A stretch of 64,000 nucleotides of DNA from the NCBI RefSeq assembly GCF_030445035.2, contig NC_080680.1:113362228-113426227 (forward strand), given 5' to 3'. Positions 25,191 to 38,149 of the stretch are shown here, in pieces; position 1 is the first letter of the stretch, and each line of letters starts with the position of its first letter. The DNA is from Dasypus novemcinctus. Taxonomy: Eukaryota > Chordata > Mammalia > Cingulata > Dasypodidae. Position numbers and translations under genes: made by a program. A model generated the notes under the pieces. It had not been told where the DNA came from and did no database searches. It was given only the letters and a program-made list of their open reading frames with translations.

Positions 25191-26114
25191 CCTGTTTTAG
25201 AAGGAAGGAGAGGAGAGAGGGAAGAAACGAATCAATATATGAGAGCATTCGTGTATATTCTCAGTTCCTGCACCTGACAAAAGTGTTTGTGCTACGAAAA
25301 GAATGGGAATCAGAGGTACCAGGACTGGGTCCTACCTCTAAAATGGACCAACTGTGGACCATGGATAAATCCTTCCACTTTTCAAATCTCCATGGTCCTT
25401 AAGCCACCAAGTTTAGAATCAGAATAAAGTGCAAGTTAGTGATTTTGCTCTATTTCCACCATCTCTTAATTGGCCTCTACTCATGTGAATAGAAACTGAT
25501 GCGAAACATATTTCTTTTCATTATTACACTCTGGAATGTAAAACTGAAAGACAGGAAGAGAAACGAGATGCTAAATTCCTTCCACACTTGATACAATAAA
25601 GTTAAATACTGTGGGGTTTTAATTGTTCTATAAGAAAGGTCAATTCAATAGCTGTGAGCAAACTTGACATTGGTCTTCTCTTTCTTTGCAAGGGCAATGA
25701 GATGCATTCTCAAGGGCAAACTAGCTAACCACCATGCATCTGTCATTCTTCCTTAATGAGGCTCCTCCATTCAGACCCCATTTTCTTGTACACAATTCAT
25801 TTTATTAAATGACTGCAGCTGCAATTAGGAGTGGGAGAATCCAGGCATGTGTTTGGGTTCGAGATGTGTCTTGTATGATTTTTCAAATACTTTGGGTTTG
25901 GCAAAAGTCAAGACACATTCTGTCAAGTTATTTTTCCCCTTCGTTTTTAAGCCCGTGTGTATTCAAGAGAAATGTGGTCCATCTGATTCTCATTCATTTT
26001 CCCTTAACTCAACAAAAAGTTGTCTTGGAAGAGCTAAAAAATGTCCAAGCAGCAAATCCAGCCTCCTTAATGGAGGTCTTACTGGAATCTTTCTCTCAAC
26101 CCCAGACAGCTTAA

Positions 26115-26350
26115 CCTTCTCCAAACAGGCCAAGCATGGCCATTTCTCCATGCCTTTGCACTTGGCTCCTTAACCTGAGATGCCCTTTCCTTCTAGCCCC
26201 CTGTCTGTCCAATTCCTAGTCCTCCAAGCCCAGTCCAACTGCTTTCTCCTTTCCCCAACTTGCAAATCATCCCATGATCCTCTGAGCTGCCATGGTACTG
26301 ACAGCCCTAACTAGTCCTTATTCCATTCTACTTTGTTACAGTTGGTCTTT
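26115..26350 (+). repeat. L2 fragment
   Basis: catgcctttgcacttggctc, agatgccctttccttctagc, ccaagcccagtccaactgct. Confidence 0.7.
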
Positions 26351-26888
26351 GAACCAGGTTTGCTGAGCCCTCACTGATGTGTGCTTCAGTGTTAAGCCCT
26401 TGAACTTACTCAAAGGCCTTCCCAAGAAATGGCAGACAAAAATTGGCATGTGTGGCAAAACTGCTGCCCCAAACATTAATTATTGTGTCTATCAGTAACC
26501 CAACGTGGGTTTCCAGATGAGAAGCCAACTTGAGGCTTAAGGCCCAAAATAGCAATGGACTTCTTTCTCTCTGGTAATGAGAGCTCAAAAACTCAGCTCC
26601 TTCCCTTTTTGTCTTGGCCGCCAGGAGGCTAAGAGCTAGATTGGAGGATCAGTCTTAGCAACTACATTGCATGCTCGCTTCCTTCTTTTTTCCATGGAAT
26701 TGATTTTCTGTTTTTATATTATTAAATGTATAAAGGAGGAAAGAAATCCTTCATTGTGAGTCACTCCCAAGTCTTTGTAAAGAGTGGCAAGGTAAAGTAA
26801 AACTAACAAGGAACTGCAGTTTTTCCTTCCACATTGGGACTTTCCCCATTGCAGTTTCAATATAGTGAGGATTGGCAGAAGAAAGAAA

Positions 26889-27099
26889 ATGGGGCTAGCA
26901 GATATAGCTCAAGCAGTTGAGTGCTGCTTCCCATATGGGAGGTCCCAGGTTGGGTTCCCTGTGCCTCCAAGAAAAAACAAAAAACAACGAGCAAAACAAA
27001 CAAAAAAAAACAACGTGGCTCAGTGGTTGAGCGCTGGTTTCCTACATACAAAGTCCCAGGTTCAATCCCCAGCCCCTGTAACTCAAAAAAAAAAAAAAA
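26889..27099 (+). mobile_element. Two adjacent DAS-type SINE heads
   Basis: Head 1 ends at about 26969 and is followed by an A-rich linker; head 2 (27012-27080) has a different A-box region and ends in poly(A). This looks like one SINE in or beside another, or a dimer. Confidence 0.8.
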
Positions 27100-27769
27100 A
27101 AAATTAAATGGGAATTTGGGGGGAGTTTTGTGGAAGCCACAATGACATACACAGGCCAGCAGATGACATAGAAAAAGTTGAGAAACTCAGCAATACATAA
27201 AATATGGGTATAGTATTATATAACATCACCTATGACCAAATAACCCAAATTTTACAATCAGGTACGGTAAACATCCCATTATAGAAAAAGAAAAAACTTC
27301 AGACTTCTTCTTTAGTATGAAAGGAGGGCCAAAAAATCGCATGTGGATTTTCCAGCTCGTGGAGGTGCTGCACTCCAAACCCACGCCACGAGGGAGGGGT
27401 CACTGCCTTCCTGTTGGTTGCAGCTGCAGAAGGATCTGCTATTTAGCGGTGAGAAGAAAACGCCTGTTGCTCTTCACTCTACATTTTTCATTAACTGTTT
27501 GAATCTTTTACCATGAGAACTTATTAATGAACACACCCTCTTGGCACTTACGGCACTTATGACACTTGGCACTTTGTATTACAATTTCTTTGAGGGGTAT
27601 GTCTTTGAGCCAAAGTATTGATCCCCTAGTCCAGGGGCATTGAATGATTAAAGAAATAAATATCATTGAGACCATGGTAGGCTTAGAAATGTAAGGACAT
27701 AAATACCTGCCTTCAAAATCATATGTCTGGGTTCAGAGCCGCAAAGAGTATGACTTTTCTCTCCCCACT

Positions 27770-28030
27770 ACTCTCTGGACATGCTAACGAGGCCAGTTTC
27801 CTGTATTTTAAGTTTCCCTGCCCTGTGCCTCTCCCATCACAGCAATTATTGCTATTATTCTGTGGTTACTTGATTAATGTCTTTCTCCTGACAATAGACT
27901 GTAAGCTCCTATGGGTAGAGTTCATATTTATCTTTGTTCCCCTGCCTGTTCCCAATGCACCCAGACACATAGCTGTATGAATTACTGAATGAATGAAAGA
28001 ATTAAAGAATGAATGAATGAATGAATTCTT
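27770..28030 (+). repeat. L2 3' end with (GAAT)n tail
   Basis: gacaatagactgtaagctcc, ttgttcccctgcctgttccc and a terminal gaatgaatgaatgaatgaat run. A well preserved 3' terminus. Confidence 0.8.
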
Positions 28031-28282
28031 CTCTTCCCCTCCCCCACACTTGATCTTCTACCTCTTATGTTGTTGTATATATCATGGAGGGCGCAGATGT
28101 TGACACAAACCCTCCTGTTTTTCAGGCAGATTACAGCAGAAACACAGCATTTGTTAAGGAGAGAGGAAGAAATTCAAAATGGCATGTCCATTCTCGCTCA
28201 CAGGGCTCTAGGATGGCTCGACAACAAAGCCAAAACAACTTTTTAAAAAGCATCCTACTGTAAAGGAGTACTATGTCCTTTC

Positions 28283-28704
28283 TTTTTTTTTTTAAGATAT
28301 TTTTAATTTCTTTCTCTCCCCTTCCCCACCCCTATCCCCAGCTGTCTGCCCTCTATGTGCATTCACTGTGTGTTCTTCCGTGTCTGCTTGCATTCTTGTC
28401 AGCGGCACCGGGAATCTGTGTCTCTTTTTGTTGCATCATCTTGCTATGTTAGCTCTCCGTGCCTGCAGCGCCACTCCTGGGCAGGGTGAACATTTTTCGC
28501 GCTGGGTGGCTCTCCTTATGGGTGGACTCCTTGTATGTGGGGCTCCCCTATGCGGGGGACATCCCTGCGTGGCAGGGCACTCCTTGCGTGCACCAGCACT
28601 GCGTGTGGGCCAGCTCATCACCTGGGTCAGGAGGCCCGGGGTTTGAACCCTGGACCTCCCATGTGGTAGGTGGCGCTCTAGCCATTGAGCCAAATCCACT
28701 TCCC
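28283..28704 (-). mobile_element. DAS-type SINE, long form with perfect 14-bp TSD
   Basis: Poly(T) left end and inverted head at the right. Target duplication tactatgtcctttc is at 28269-28282 and 28705-28718. Confidence 0.92.
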
Positions 28705-29004
28705 TACTATGTCCTTTCAAGAATCTTCCCAGTCACTGAGAAGAAAGGCCTGGAGAGACGACTGAGGCAAGCAGGGATTATACTGTACAGACTGACCGCT
28801 CCGCAGGCTGAGCAAACACTGAGCCCACAGAAGAAAGGAGAACAAAGAATCTGGGCTATATTAAAATGGAGGCAAAGCCACTCTTAGAACTGCTTTCTTC
28901 TAGACAGACAAATTTTTTAAGGCTCAAAGCTGCAGAGGTGCAGGGAAAAGTGAAGATGAAGCGTCTCAGGCTGGAGAGCCAGCACATCCGGTAGCTCTTC
29001 ATTT

Positions 29005-29062
29005 CTCACAGTGAGAACATCTCACAGTGAGAACATCACAGTGAGAACATCTCACAGTGAGA
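29005..29062. repeat. 16-bp tandem repeat (ctcacagtgagaacat)
   Basis: Four copies, one lacking its first two bases and the last truncated. Each unit contains the palindrome ctcacagtgag. Confidence 0.9.
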
Positions 29063-29734
29063 GCCATCCAGAAAGAAAAGTCTAGAGACAACCCAACCAC
29101 CCAGATCAATCCTGCAAAATGCTTTCGAATTGCAAGGGACTGGCTCTACTTCCTCCTTGGTGTTACAGACCAAGAGCCCATCACATGGACAGAGCTAAGT
29201 AGTGGCCCAGGCTCACACCAGCAGGGGAGCTGAGCCCAGACTAGGACCCAGGCCTTCCAGTTCCATGGCCAGGGGTCGCCCCTGCCCACCCTGCTGTGCA
29301 GCCACACAACCACACAGAGCATCTCTGACACTGCACCCCAGGCTCGCCCAACAAAGCCCACCGGCTATGAGCTTTGCTTTCAGATCCGCCTGTTTGAGCT
29401 CTGCATAGGCACAATCTATGGTCTATTGTCTCTTAGTGGTTTTTCTACCCCTCAGGCATACCTGAGACATCAGCAAATACCCACCTGGAAAACAAACAGT
29501 GGCTCTCTCGGTACTATCTTTTCCTAAGTATCAACTGGTTTCAGGCAAACTCAACAGACAGTGTCACAATGGCCTTGAATACCAAGACAACTAACTCCTG
29601 AGCTCAAGCAGGAACTAAGTCTCATTCATCCATAGGGTGCTAGTGTCTGGCTCACAGTAGGGCAACAGAAATGGAAGGTTGTGAAAATTGCACAGAATTT
29701 GACATCAGAGCCAGACAGAACGGGGCTAGACTCC

Positions 29735-29895
29735 TGGCTTGGCCAGAAGTCTATAAAATTACCAAGGCTTTATGGGCCTCAGTACTTTCACTTGTAAAAT
29801 AATGCAAATCTCAACCACCTGATAGGTAGAACCAGGTAACAGTGCATACAAAGCACCAGACACAGGAGATGCCCCATAAATTGTGGCTCTTACAA
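29735..29895 (+). repeat. MIR
   Basis: gggcctcagtactttcactt, gtaaaataatgcaaatctca, ggagatgccccataaattgt. Confidence 0.7.
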
Positions 29896-29999
29896 TCACC
29901 ACGTCCTCTGTCAATGTTTTATGCAATGAAAGGATGAAGTCTTTACATGGCTAAAGTGGACATCACTATTTTTTTTTATTATTCTGCTGTAGACTTCTT

Positions 30000-30405
30000 A
30001 TTCTAGCAATGGAAAAATTTGTATCGTTGATATAAAGGCAGTGGCCACCAGAGCTTCTGCGGGGAGGGAGAGGGAAGAATGGGTGTAACATAGGGCATTT
30101 GGGGACAATGGAATTGTCCTGCATAATATAGCAATGATGGATACAGGTCATTAAACATTTTGTCAATGTGCGGTGCCACGTGTAAACTATAATGTAAACT
30201 ACAGACCATGGTTAGTAGCACTGCTTCAATATGTGTTGATCAATTGTAACAAATGGACCCCACTAATGAAAGATGCTGTTAATGGGGGAAAGTGTGGGAA
30301 GGGGAGGAGGAGGAGTATATGGGAATCTCCAAGACTTTTCATTTAACATTTATGTAATTGAAAGCTTTAAAAATTAAAATTTTTAAAAATTAAAATTTTT
30401 TTTAC
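30000..30405 (+). mobile_element. L1 3' UTR fragment
   Basis: Landmarks: gtaaactataatgtaaacta, gttgatcaattgtaacaaat, agatgctgttaatggggg and tatatgggaatctcc, ending A-rich. Confidence 0.75.
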
Positions 30406-31959
30406 ATGGGATCTTTTCTAGGAGAAAAGCAAGAAATAAGGACATAGAAACAACAAATGCCATTTCCAGCCTGCAAGCCGTCAGCTTCCTTTGCTATTTA
30501 TCATCGGGGCCGAGAGCCTTGTTTTGAAGCCAGTCCTGCCTTCTCCCGACTTCTGCTTCATCCCTAGTGAAGTCATAGTGCCAGCCTCACTGGCTATTGA
30601 CACAGAAGCCTGTGAGTCACAAATTCAACAGAATGACTTTGCTGCAGTGCGATTGACTGGAAAATGTTCCCTCATCTGAATTTTTTTTTTTTCAAGCAGC
30701 TGGACATGCTTATTTTCGCAACATGGAGTGCAGCCTCTTTATTTATTTGACACTGGTCTCTCCTACGCCACGTTCAAGTTGGCCAAGGGAGGGCTCACTA
30801 CGTTTCACATTTTTGCCCATGGAGTGACATATATCTCTCCCCCTCCCTCTCCTTCTCCCTTCCTGCCGCCTATTATATCTAAAGCAAACAGTCCCAGCAC
30901 AATAGTTAGATTGCACTTGAATTTAGTGTTTACTTGACATTTACACACTGGCCATGCTGGACAGCTCAGTCATTCCAGAACAGGGGCTCGGCCAGCCAGC
31001 GTTGCCTTCCACTTGTGCCCAGCCCCGAGCAAGGCCGAATCCTGAGACAGTTAGACGGTGCTCTTGGGAAGCTGCTGTTTTGTTTTTTACTCTTAAGCCT
31101 GATTTAGGATGTGTTAGGGGAGTAGAGGGTATCAGAATTTCTTGTCTTTCCCTGACCCAAGCAGGGCAGGCTGGTCATGCTGACACGTCAGAGCCAACTC
31201 AGACCCTGCCACGGCGTTCATGCTAACATTCAAATCTGCTCAAGTCCCCAGTGCTACATCTCAATATTGCGTGCAGATTACTAATTTGATGAACTTAATC
31301 TCCAGTTCTAGTCCCTCCTCCGTATGACGTAATGAATATATACCTACTTTACAGGATTACTGCGGGCATCAAGCATGCAGAGGACCTAAGCCGAAGCCCT
31401 TACACCTTAGAAGGTGCTTGCAACGCGTTCACATTCCCTTCCCTTCCTGAAGGCTGTGTTCCTGATTTCAGAAGGGGAAGGGGCTCCCAGAAGTGCTGGT
31501 TCAGGAGGTTCCTATGTCAGCGCAGCCTGACGCGGCGAAAGAGGTCTGGACTTGGCTGGGAGTAGGACACCTGTGTGCTGGTCTCAGCTCTGCCCATGTG
31601 TCGCATCGGCAGGTGGCCTCCGTCCCCCAGGCCTCTGTTTCCAAACATGCAAAGCCAAGGCCTCTGAATCACATTCTCACATGGTACCATTTCCACGACT
31701 TCAAAGTCTAGAGGAAGTCCAAACTAATTGACATGAAAAGCTTAACATCGTTGATGTCGATGCCAATATACAGAAGCCAGAAAAGAACAAGTTGAAAATA
31801 ACACACAGTGCTGGGAAACATATAAGGAAACCGGTACCTTTGATACCTTGTTGATGGGTGTGTGAGGTAAAATTTTGAGGAGCAATTTGATAATGTATAT
31901 AAAAAGGGTAACATATGTCCATACCCACTGACCCAGGAAATCAGTTTCTTCACATTTAG

Positions 31960-32350
31960 CCTAAGAAAATAATCACATTTGTCTAAAGGTACACTTGGAC
32001 ATTTTGTAATAGTGAAAAAGTGGAAGCAATTTCAATGTCCATCAAAAGGGGACTGACTAAATCCCAATATGAGGAAATACTATGATGTACTGAAAAATAT
32101 AATGTCTATCTCTGCATTAGCAAGAATAGATATCTGGGATCCATTTTTGAGTGAAAACGAAAGCAAATTTACAAAGCTGTGCACAAATGACAATCTGTGT
32201 TTTAAAAATAAATTTTAATGTTCTCAGATATGCATTAACACTTCCGAAGGTTATAAACTAAACTGTTCATTACAGTCATCTCCAGAGTGGTGGGGTATAG
32301 TTGTTTTTTTTTAACTTGAAGCACACATGAATTGATTTTTTTTTAAAAAT
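31960..32350 (+). mobile_element. Old L1 3' end fragment
   Basis: aatttcaatgtccatcaaaa followed by diverged 'snapshot' motifs of L1 ends (gagtgaaaacgaaagcaaat, ctccagagtggtgggg). Confidence 0.65.
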
Positions 32351-32477
32351 CCTTCAATTTTGGAAATCACATAGCATTTTACCTTTCAAAAAATAAAAGG
32401 AGCAAGGGATTTGGGGTTAAGCATGACATATTAAGGAAACATCTTTTCTGATGCTCCCTCCTGAAATGCCATTAAAG

Positions 32478-32669
32478 CAGGGGTTCTTAACAAGGGCTCC
32501 ATGAGTTTCAAGTGAAATTCAAAAAAACATTATTCTTGTGGGGATGTGTTGGTGCAGTGTGATGTATTTATTAAATAACACACAGTACAGTGTGGACTTA
32601 GTAAGAGGTCCGTGGTTTCCACCTGACTGGCAGAGGGGCCCATGGAAGACAAAAGGTTAAGAACCCCTG
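32478..32669. mobile_element. Small hAT-type DNA transposon remnant (MITE, 192 bp)
   Basis: Perfect 14-bp terminal inverted repeats CAGGGGTTCTTAAC and GTTAAGAACCCCTG. Flanking 8-bp duplication cattaaag (32470-32477) and caataaag (32670-32677) with one mismatch. An 8-bp duplication and CAG...CTG ends fit the hAT superfamily. The interior has no ORF, so it moved with a borrowed transposase. Confidence 0.9.
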
Positions 32670-34000
32670 CAATAAAGGGGCAGTAAAGCAATGAAAAAGG
32701 CAAACCCCACAAGGACAAGTGAGTGGTGGGAGCAGGGATGGGCAAATGGCCACAAACTTAGATGAGACAAAGTGGAAAACTAAGCAGGCGGATTTCAAGA
32801 TGCAGGACCCCTGAAAGGCTCAGGAAATGTAGATCGCAGGTAACTTGGAAGGTGAGGTGTACATGAGAGTGAAAACAGGATAACTGATTGAAAATGACAG
32901 AAGGCACTAGGAAACAATGATCTGCATACAGACAGACAGACATAAGCGGTGAGGTCCAAAATCCCTACCCAGCCCTGTGCAGCTGGGTCCCTGTGATTCT
33001 CCCATCCTGAGCTGAAGACTAGAGGTTTACTCTGGAGAACTTGAACAAGAAACCCTGGACCCAGGGTAGCCAGGCATGGCACAAACCAGGTGGACTGAGG
33101 ACAGGCTACCTGTGTTGGCGCAAAAAATGCCAGCCTCCTCACTTGCTTACCTGCACAGCCCTGGGCCACCCGTCTACACAGTGGTTTTTTCCAACTGTAA
33201 AGTGGTGTTCAGTCTTAAACACATACGCATTGGGCAGCTATTAGGGGCCAGCAAACGGCCTTGCGCTCCAGACTGAGAGAGACAGGCAACGCCCCTTGAA
33301 GCTTGCATTCTAGGGCACTGACGGCAGGTCCGACCTCAGAGGGGTGCTGTGAAACTGCAATGACTTACTACCTCGGAAGTGGTGAGCACGGTACTTGGGC
33401 TGTGATGGTAATTATTAACTCAAATGTCCCTGCTCTCCTGGAATCCTGGAGGGAGAGCACAGATGATCCCTCTAGTGCTATTACTCTGCCAAGAAAAGAT
33501 GAGGCTAGAACTTTGCCAACACGACTCCGAGTGTATAATCCTTCAACAGACTTGATTTTGAAGTTTCTCTCTGTCCAGTCTAACTCTGGCTTATGGAGGG
33601 TCAAGGTCCCTGACTTTCTGGATCTGATACAGCCAAAAAAAGTCTTAGCAAGTTATGCTGGAAACCCAGGAAGTGAGATTTCCAAGCTAAGGTATCTCTG
33701 GCCCTCCTTGAAACAATGTCTTTGTGAGGTCTTAGGTGAGCCTGGCCCTTGGTTGGCGCATCTGCAGTCACATTAAAATATCCAGGAGAAAAGAAAACGC
33801 CGTAACAACGCGTTTGTCTTAAAACCAGCATATTGCATCATCTCCCCAACGTTTGGTCCTACAGAACTGATTTCAAGTTTATCAAACGGGGATTAGCTAT
33901 AGCATAGTTCATCAAGGAAAGGGAGAGATTAACATCAAGGGCCCTCTCGCTGGTCCTTTTCCACACCCAGTGTCGCGCCTCTGCCTTCAAGAAGCAGCTA

Positions 34001-34424
34001 CAGGCAGCGGACTTGGCCCAGTGGTTAGGGCGTCCGTCTACCACATGGGAGGTCCACGGTTCAAACCCCGGGCCTCCTTGACCCATGTGGAGCTGGTCCA
34101 TGAGCAGTGCTGATGTGCGCAAGGAGTGCCCTGCCACGCAGGGGTGTCCCCCGCATAGGGGAGCCCCACACGCAAGGAGCGCGCCCCGTAAGGAGAGCCG
34201 CCCAGCGCGAAAGAAAGCGCAGCCTGCACGGGAATGGCGCCACCCACATGGAGAGCTGACACAGCAAGATGACGCAACAAAAAGAAACAGATTCCCGTGC
34301 GGCTGACAACAACAGAAGTGGACAAAAGAAGACCTAGCAAATAGACACAGAGAAGAACAGACAACCGGGGTGGGGGAGAAGGGGAGAGATATAAATAATA
34401 AGTAAATCTTAAAAAAAAAAAAAA
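34001..34424 (+). mobile_element. DAS-type SINE, long form
   Basis: Close relative of the 17537 copy along its whole length, with the same body landmarks (gcaaggagtgcc, ggagagccgcccag, gaagtggacaaa). Target duplication aagcagcta is at 33992-34000 and 34425-34433. Confidence 0.92.
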
Positions 34425-34433
34425 AAGCAGCTA

Positions 34434-37400
34434 TAGTCATTTTATGGACAAGTTCAGCTAAAGGAGGTCCCTTGACCAAGGTCACGCCCCTGGTAAAAGG
34501 CAGCCCAGGGTCTGATATCCAAATCCTTGGGTGCCAAAGTCCCAGTCATCCCTCTCCCCCAACCCCCACCACAGTCCCAGCACTACTTCCTTCACTTCCA
34601 GTAACCCAGTGAATTCTGTCAAGGCCCTCTCCATAACTGAGTTATAGCAGGAAGGCTCAAAGAATAAACTCTGATAATGTTACTCTTACTCTAATCTGTA
34701 CTCAGTCCAAAGGTATTGTCTTGTCTTTAAGGAATCACAAAAGAACTTCTATTTTAATGGAGAGCTAAGCTTGCAGAATACTGAAATTCAACCGTTCAGT
34801 GTTTCCCACAAATATTTCACTCAAGCTTTGTTGGGTAAATGCAGTAATCAAAATGATTCATCAGTAACTAACGTATAGACTGAGTTCACTAGGTGAATAG
34901 ATTACCTTCTTGAATAGCTACTATAATGCTGGAAATTCCTCTAAGATTAGGTAACTATTCAAGGGGCTTCCTCCTCGGAGACTACTGCTGATTGGCCCTT
35001 AATATACAAGGAACAAGTCTCTAGATTTGAGTTATCAACTTTGAAACAATGCATGAAGCACAATATGAGATATCCAAGTGCTACCAAAAATTTATTTTGT
35101 GTGTGTGGTTTTTTTTAAACATTGGCCCCAGCCAACCTCCCAACACTCTCCCACCAGCCAGGACATTAAAACTGATTAACACACACAGTGTTTGTGAAAA
35201 AGAATCAACCACAGGGTAATCGAGTGCGCTGTTCATTTTTTTTTTTTTTTCAATCGTTTCCCTGGCTCAGGGTACATACTGTCAAATTGGCAAAAAAAAT
35301 AACCTATCCTCTTGGCTGGCCCACAAACTGAGAAGAAAATTAAACACAGAATTGTTTGTTTCTATGTTTGCATTTCTCAGGGTGTAAAGCATTCATTTTC
35401 AAACCCTCAAAATCCCTATACTTCTCATAAAGCAAAAATTTTACCTCCGTTTTTGTCTGAACCAGAGAACCAGGTTTTCCTCTGAAAGTCTAAAGGGTGG
35501 CTTTCCCCTGGGCTTTGTTTTTTTAATAATAAGTTTATTGTTAGGTAAAATTCTACAGAACTTCTTTTGCTTATAGTATTTAAACTAAATTGTTTTTTAA
35601 GACGGTTTAGTCAAATGTTTACTAAAATAGTTAAAAACTTGGTTTTCCTTTGCTTTTAAATAAAGGAAGAAGAATTTTTGAGAGTGTAATGTCATAGGTC
35701 TCCCTTTCGGAGCTATTTCTCCCCTGGGGAAGAGCTTGCCAAGTAGGGAAAACTTGGCAGTCGAAGTGAAGGCAAAAATTCCAACAATGGGTTTTCTCAG
35801 CTGACTTGCCTTCTTGGCTAGTTAGTTCATTTACTTTTAAATGTATTTGTTTTCAAATGCATATAGTATTAGAGGATTCTTCAAAGACCTTAAAAACAGT
35901 CACAGAGATAAAGATGGCAAGCACCAGCCCCTGATTTTTTTTTTCAAGAGAAATACTGCCATATATCTTACTTTTATACCACCCTCTATTTAAAAAGACA
36001 TTTAAAAATAAGCAACCTAAAAGGGGGTTCTTTATATCTTGTTAAAATCTCAGAGCAAGCTGAGGACATTGAAAAGGTGGATTTAACATAATGCCGGTCA
36101 GAACAGTTCAAAGGTCTTTAAGATAATCCCATTAAGTTTAGATTTTCTTTGTAAATAGCTTAAAGAATGGATTGGACCTGAGACTTTGCTGCTAAATCAT
36201 GTAACTTAAGTGATCAAATTTAAGAGTACATGAAAAAGAGTTTTAGAGGATTTTAAAAAATGTCTGATTCCTTTTCTGCTCTGAAAACTTCATACCCAAC
36301 ATTTGGACTTTGAAAGCCAATGCAATTGGCTACAGAAGACAGTTGACTCTCCATTTGGTTTTGGCTTAGCTCATGGTGATTTCTGTTTGTGTTTTCCAGT
36401 TTGTTTTATTATCATGCCGTGGCCAGGGCTGATCTCGCACTCGGCCCAGCTGTTTAGAGAGGACCAAGTCACAGCCGACTTTATTTTCTGCCTCCTTCAT
36501 AGAATTTTTCAAAGCAAGAGTGAAGGAAGAGGAGGGATGGAATACAAGGTACCAAGCCAGTGACCTCTCAAGCAGAGAAACGTTACTGACAAGATGAGGA
36601 CCGGTTCACGGCAACAACGCTTCATCAAGGCAGTTGGGCTTATTTCATTCATTCTGCAGTGAAGAATCACTGGGCCTCCCTCCCAAAGATGGAGCTGCAA
36701 AGAAGTAACCAGTTTGCGCAGACCATTGGGTCAGTCATAGCAGAAAGCTCAGAGGAGAGGAGCCTCAGAGCCCCGAGAAAACTCAAGAGGCCCTTGGGAG
36801 CACAGGCAGGATGAGGGCTTGGAGGGGAGAAGGAGCATTTCAGACAAGAAAAAGAGAATGAAAATGCACACCTGTCTTCCGGCAATGGAGAGAGCCAGAG
36901 CATCCGGTTGGCTGGAGGTTAGGGTAAGTGGGGTCAGTCTCTACAGAGGATTCTGGAAAGGCTTTCTAGGGCCAGACCAGAAAGAGCTGGGTACTTCAGG
37001 TTGAGGAATTTGGTCTTGCACCCCTGGGCAAAGGGCAGCTACTGACAGGCTGGTAGTTGGGGATTTCAGCAGACGCAGAACTGTGGTGGTCTGTGAGCAA
37101 AATGGACCAGAACAGGGCAATTCCGGGGGTGCCATGGAGGCAGGGGATAGGTGGATGGTTTGGAGGCTGCAGCAATGGCCAAAAGCTATAAATGAGAGGC
37201 ATGTAAACTGAGGCACTGTACCTGGGTAGTAAAGCTCTTGAGATAGGAAAATGGTTCAACTCTGTGGATGCCTGGCTGCCCAAGGCCAGGGGAAGTGAGA
37301 GCGGAGGTGAGGGAAACTGAGGCTTCTAGCTTGGGATGCTGGGGAAGAGTGATGAAATAGTGTAGGAAAAATTATGAGTCTGGGTGGAGGGAGGGTAGGG

Positions 37401-37650
37401 AAGGTGCTCAGTCTGGGACCTTCTGAGAACTGTGGGGGGTGGGATGAGGAGGGGAAGGGCCTCTTGATAAGAAAGGGAATGAGTCTTCCACTGAGAGCTG
37501 TAAGGAAAGCCCAGATCCCTACTAATGGACTCTTCAAAAAAAGTATTTCATTTATTCATTCAACAAACACTTCCAAGCATTTTCAGATGCTAGGCAGGAT
37601 GATGTTTACGGAAGAGCCCTGAAGACTACTGCTATCAATCACCCTCACAT
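34434..37650. other. Unique AT-rich DNA upstream of KLF4, candidate regulatory
   Basis: About 3.2 kb without a recognised transposon. It holds long T runs and compact stretches such as ttaaaactgattaacacaca (35168) and gagtgaaggaagaggaggga (36517). The absence of repeats suggests constraint, but no conservation could be measured. Confidence 0.35.
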
Positions 37651-37654
37651 CTTC

Positions 37655-37800
37655 AGTGTCAAGTCCTGGGCTAAATGCATTATGTGGATGATCTCATTTA
37701 ATCCTCATCAATCTAAGAGGTAGCTATTATTATTATTACCCCCATTTTACAGAAGAGGAAACAGGCCAAGTGAGGTCAGGTAGCCTGCCCAGCTAGAAAG
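37655..37800 (-). repeat. MIR
   Basis: atctcatttaatcctcatca, cccccattttacagaagagg, aaacaggccaagtgaggtca. Abuts the L1 end at 37855. Confidence 0.85.
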
Positions 37801-37854
37801 CAGGAAAGCCAGATAACAAACCCAGGCAGCCCAGCTCAATCTCTACACAATATT

Positions 37855-38140
37855 GAGGCTAGAAAGAGTAGTCTGATTCCACTTACACAAAATAACTAGA
37901 ATAAGCAAATTCAAAGCGACAGAAGAGATTAGAAGTGAGCAGGGACTAGGGAGGAGGTAGTTGGGGAAGGGGAGTGATTACTAAATGGGTCCAGAGTTTC
38001 TGCTGGAAGTGATGAAAAAGCTTTGGTAATGGATAGTCATGACGGAAGCACAATATTGTGAACATAATTAATACCACTGAATTATGTCTTTGAAAGTGGG
38101 AGGTTTTATGTTGTCTATATTACCACAATAAGGGAAAAAA
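37855..38140 (+). mobile_element. L1 3' end fragment
   Basis: tgattccacttacacaaaat, ctagaataagcaaattcaaa, gggtccagagtttctgctgg and the following lines match the L1 end at 63640-63935. Confidence 0.75.
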
Positions 38141-38149
38141 TAGAGCAGT

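Noticed and set aside
24740-25402. 220-codon open frame
   Set aside because: No recognisable domain; overlaps an L2-like C/T-rich stretch, no CpG island or splice structure.
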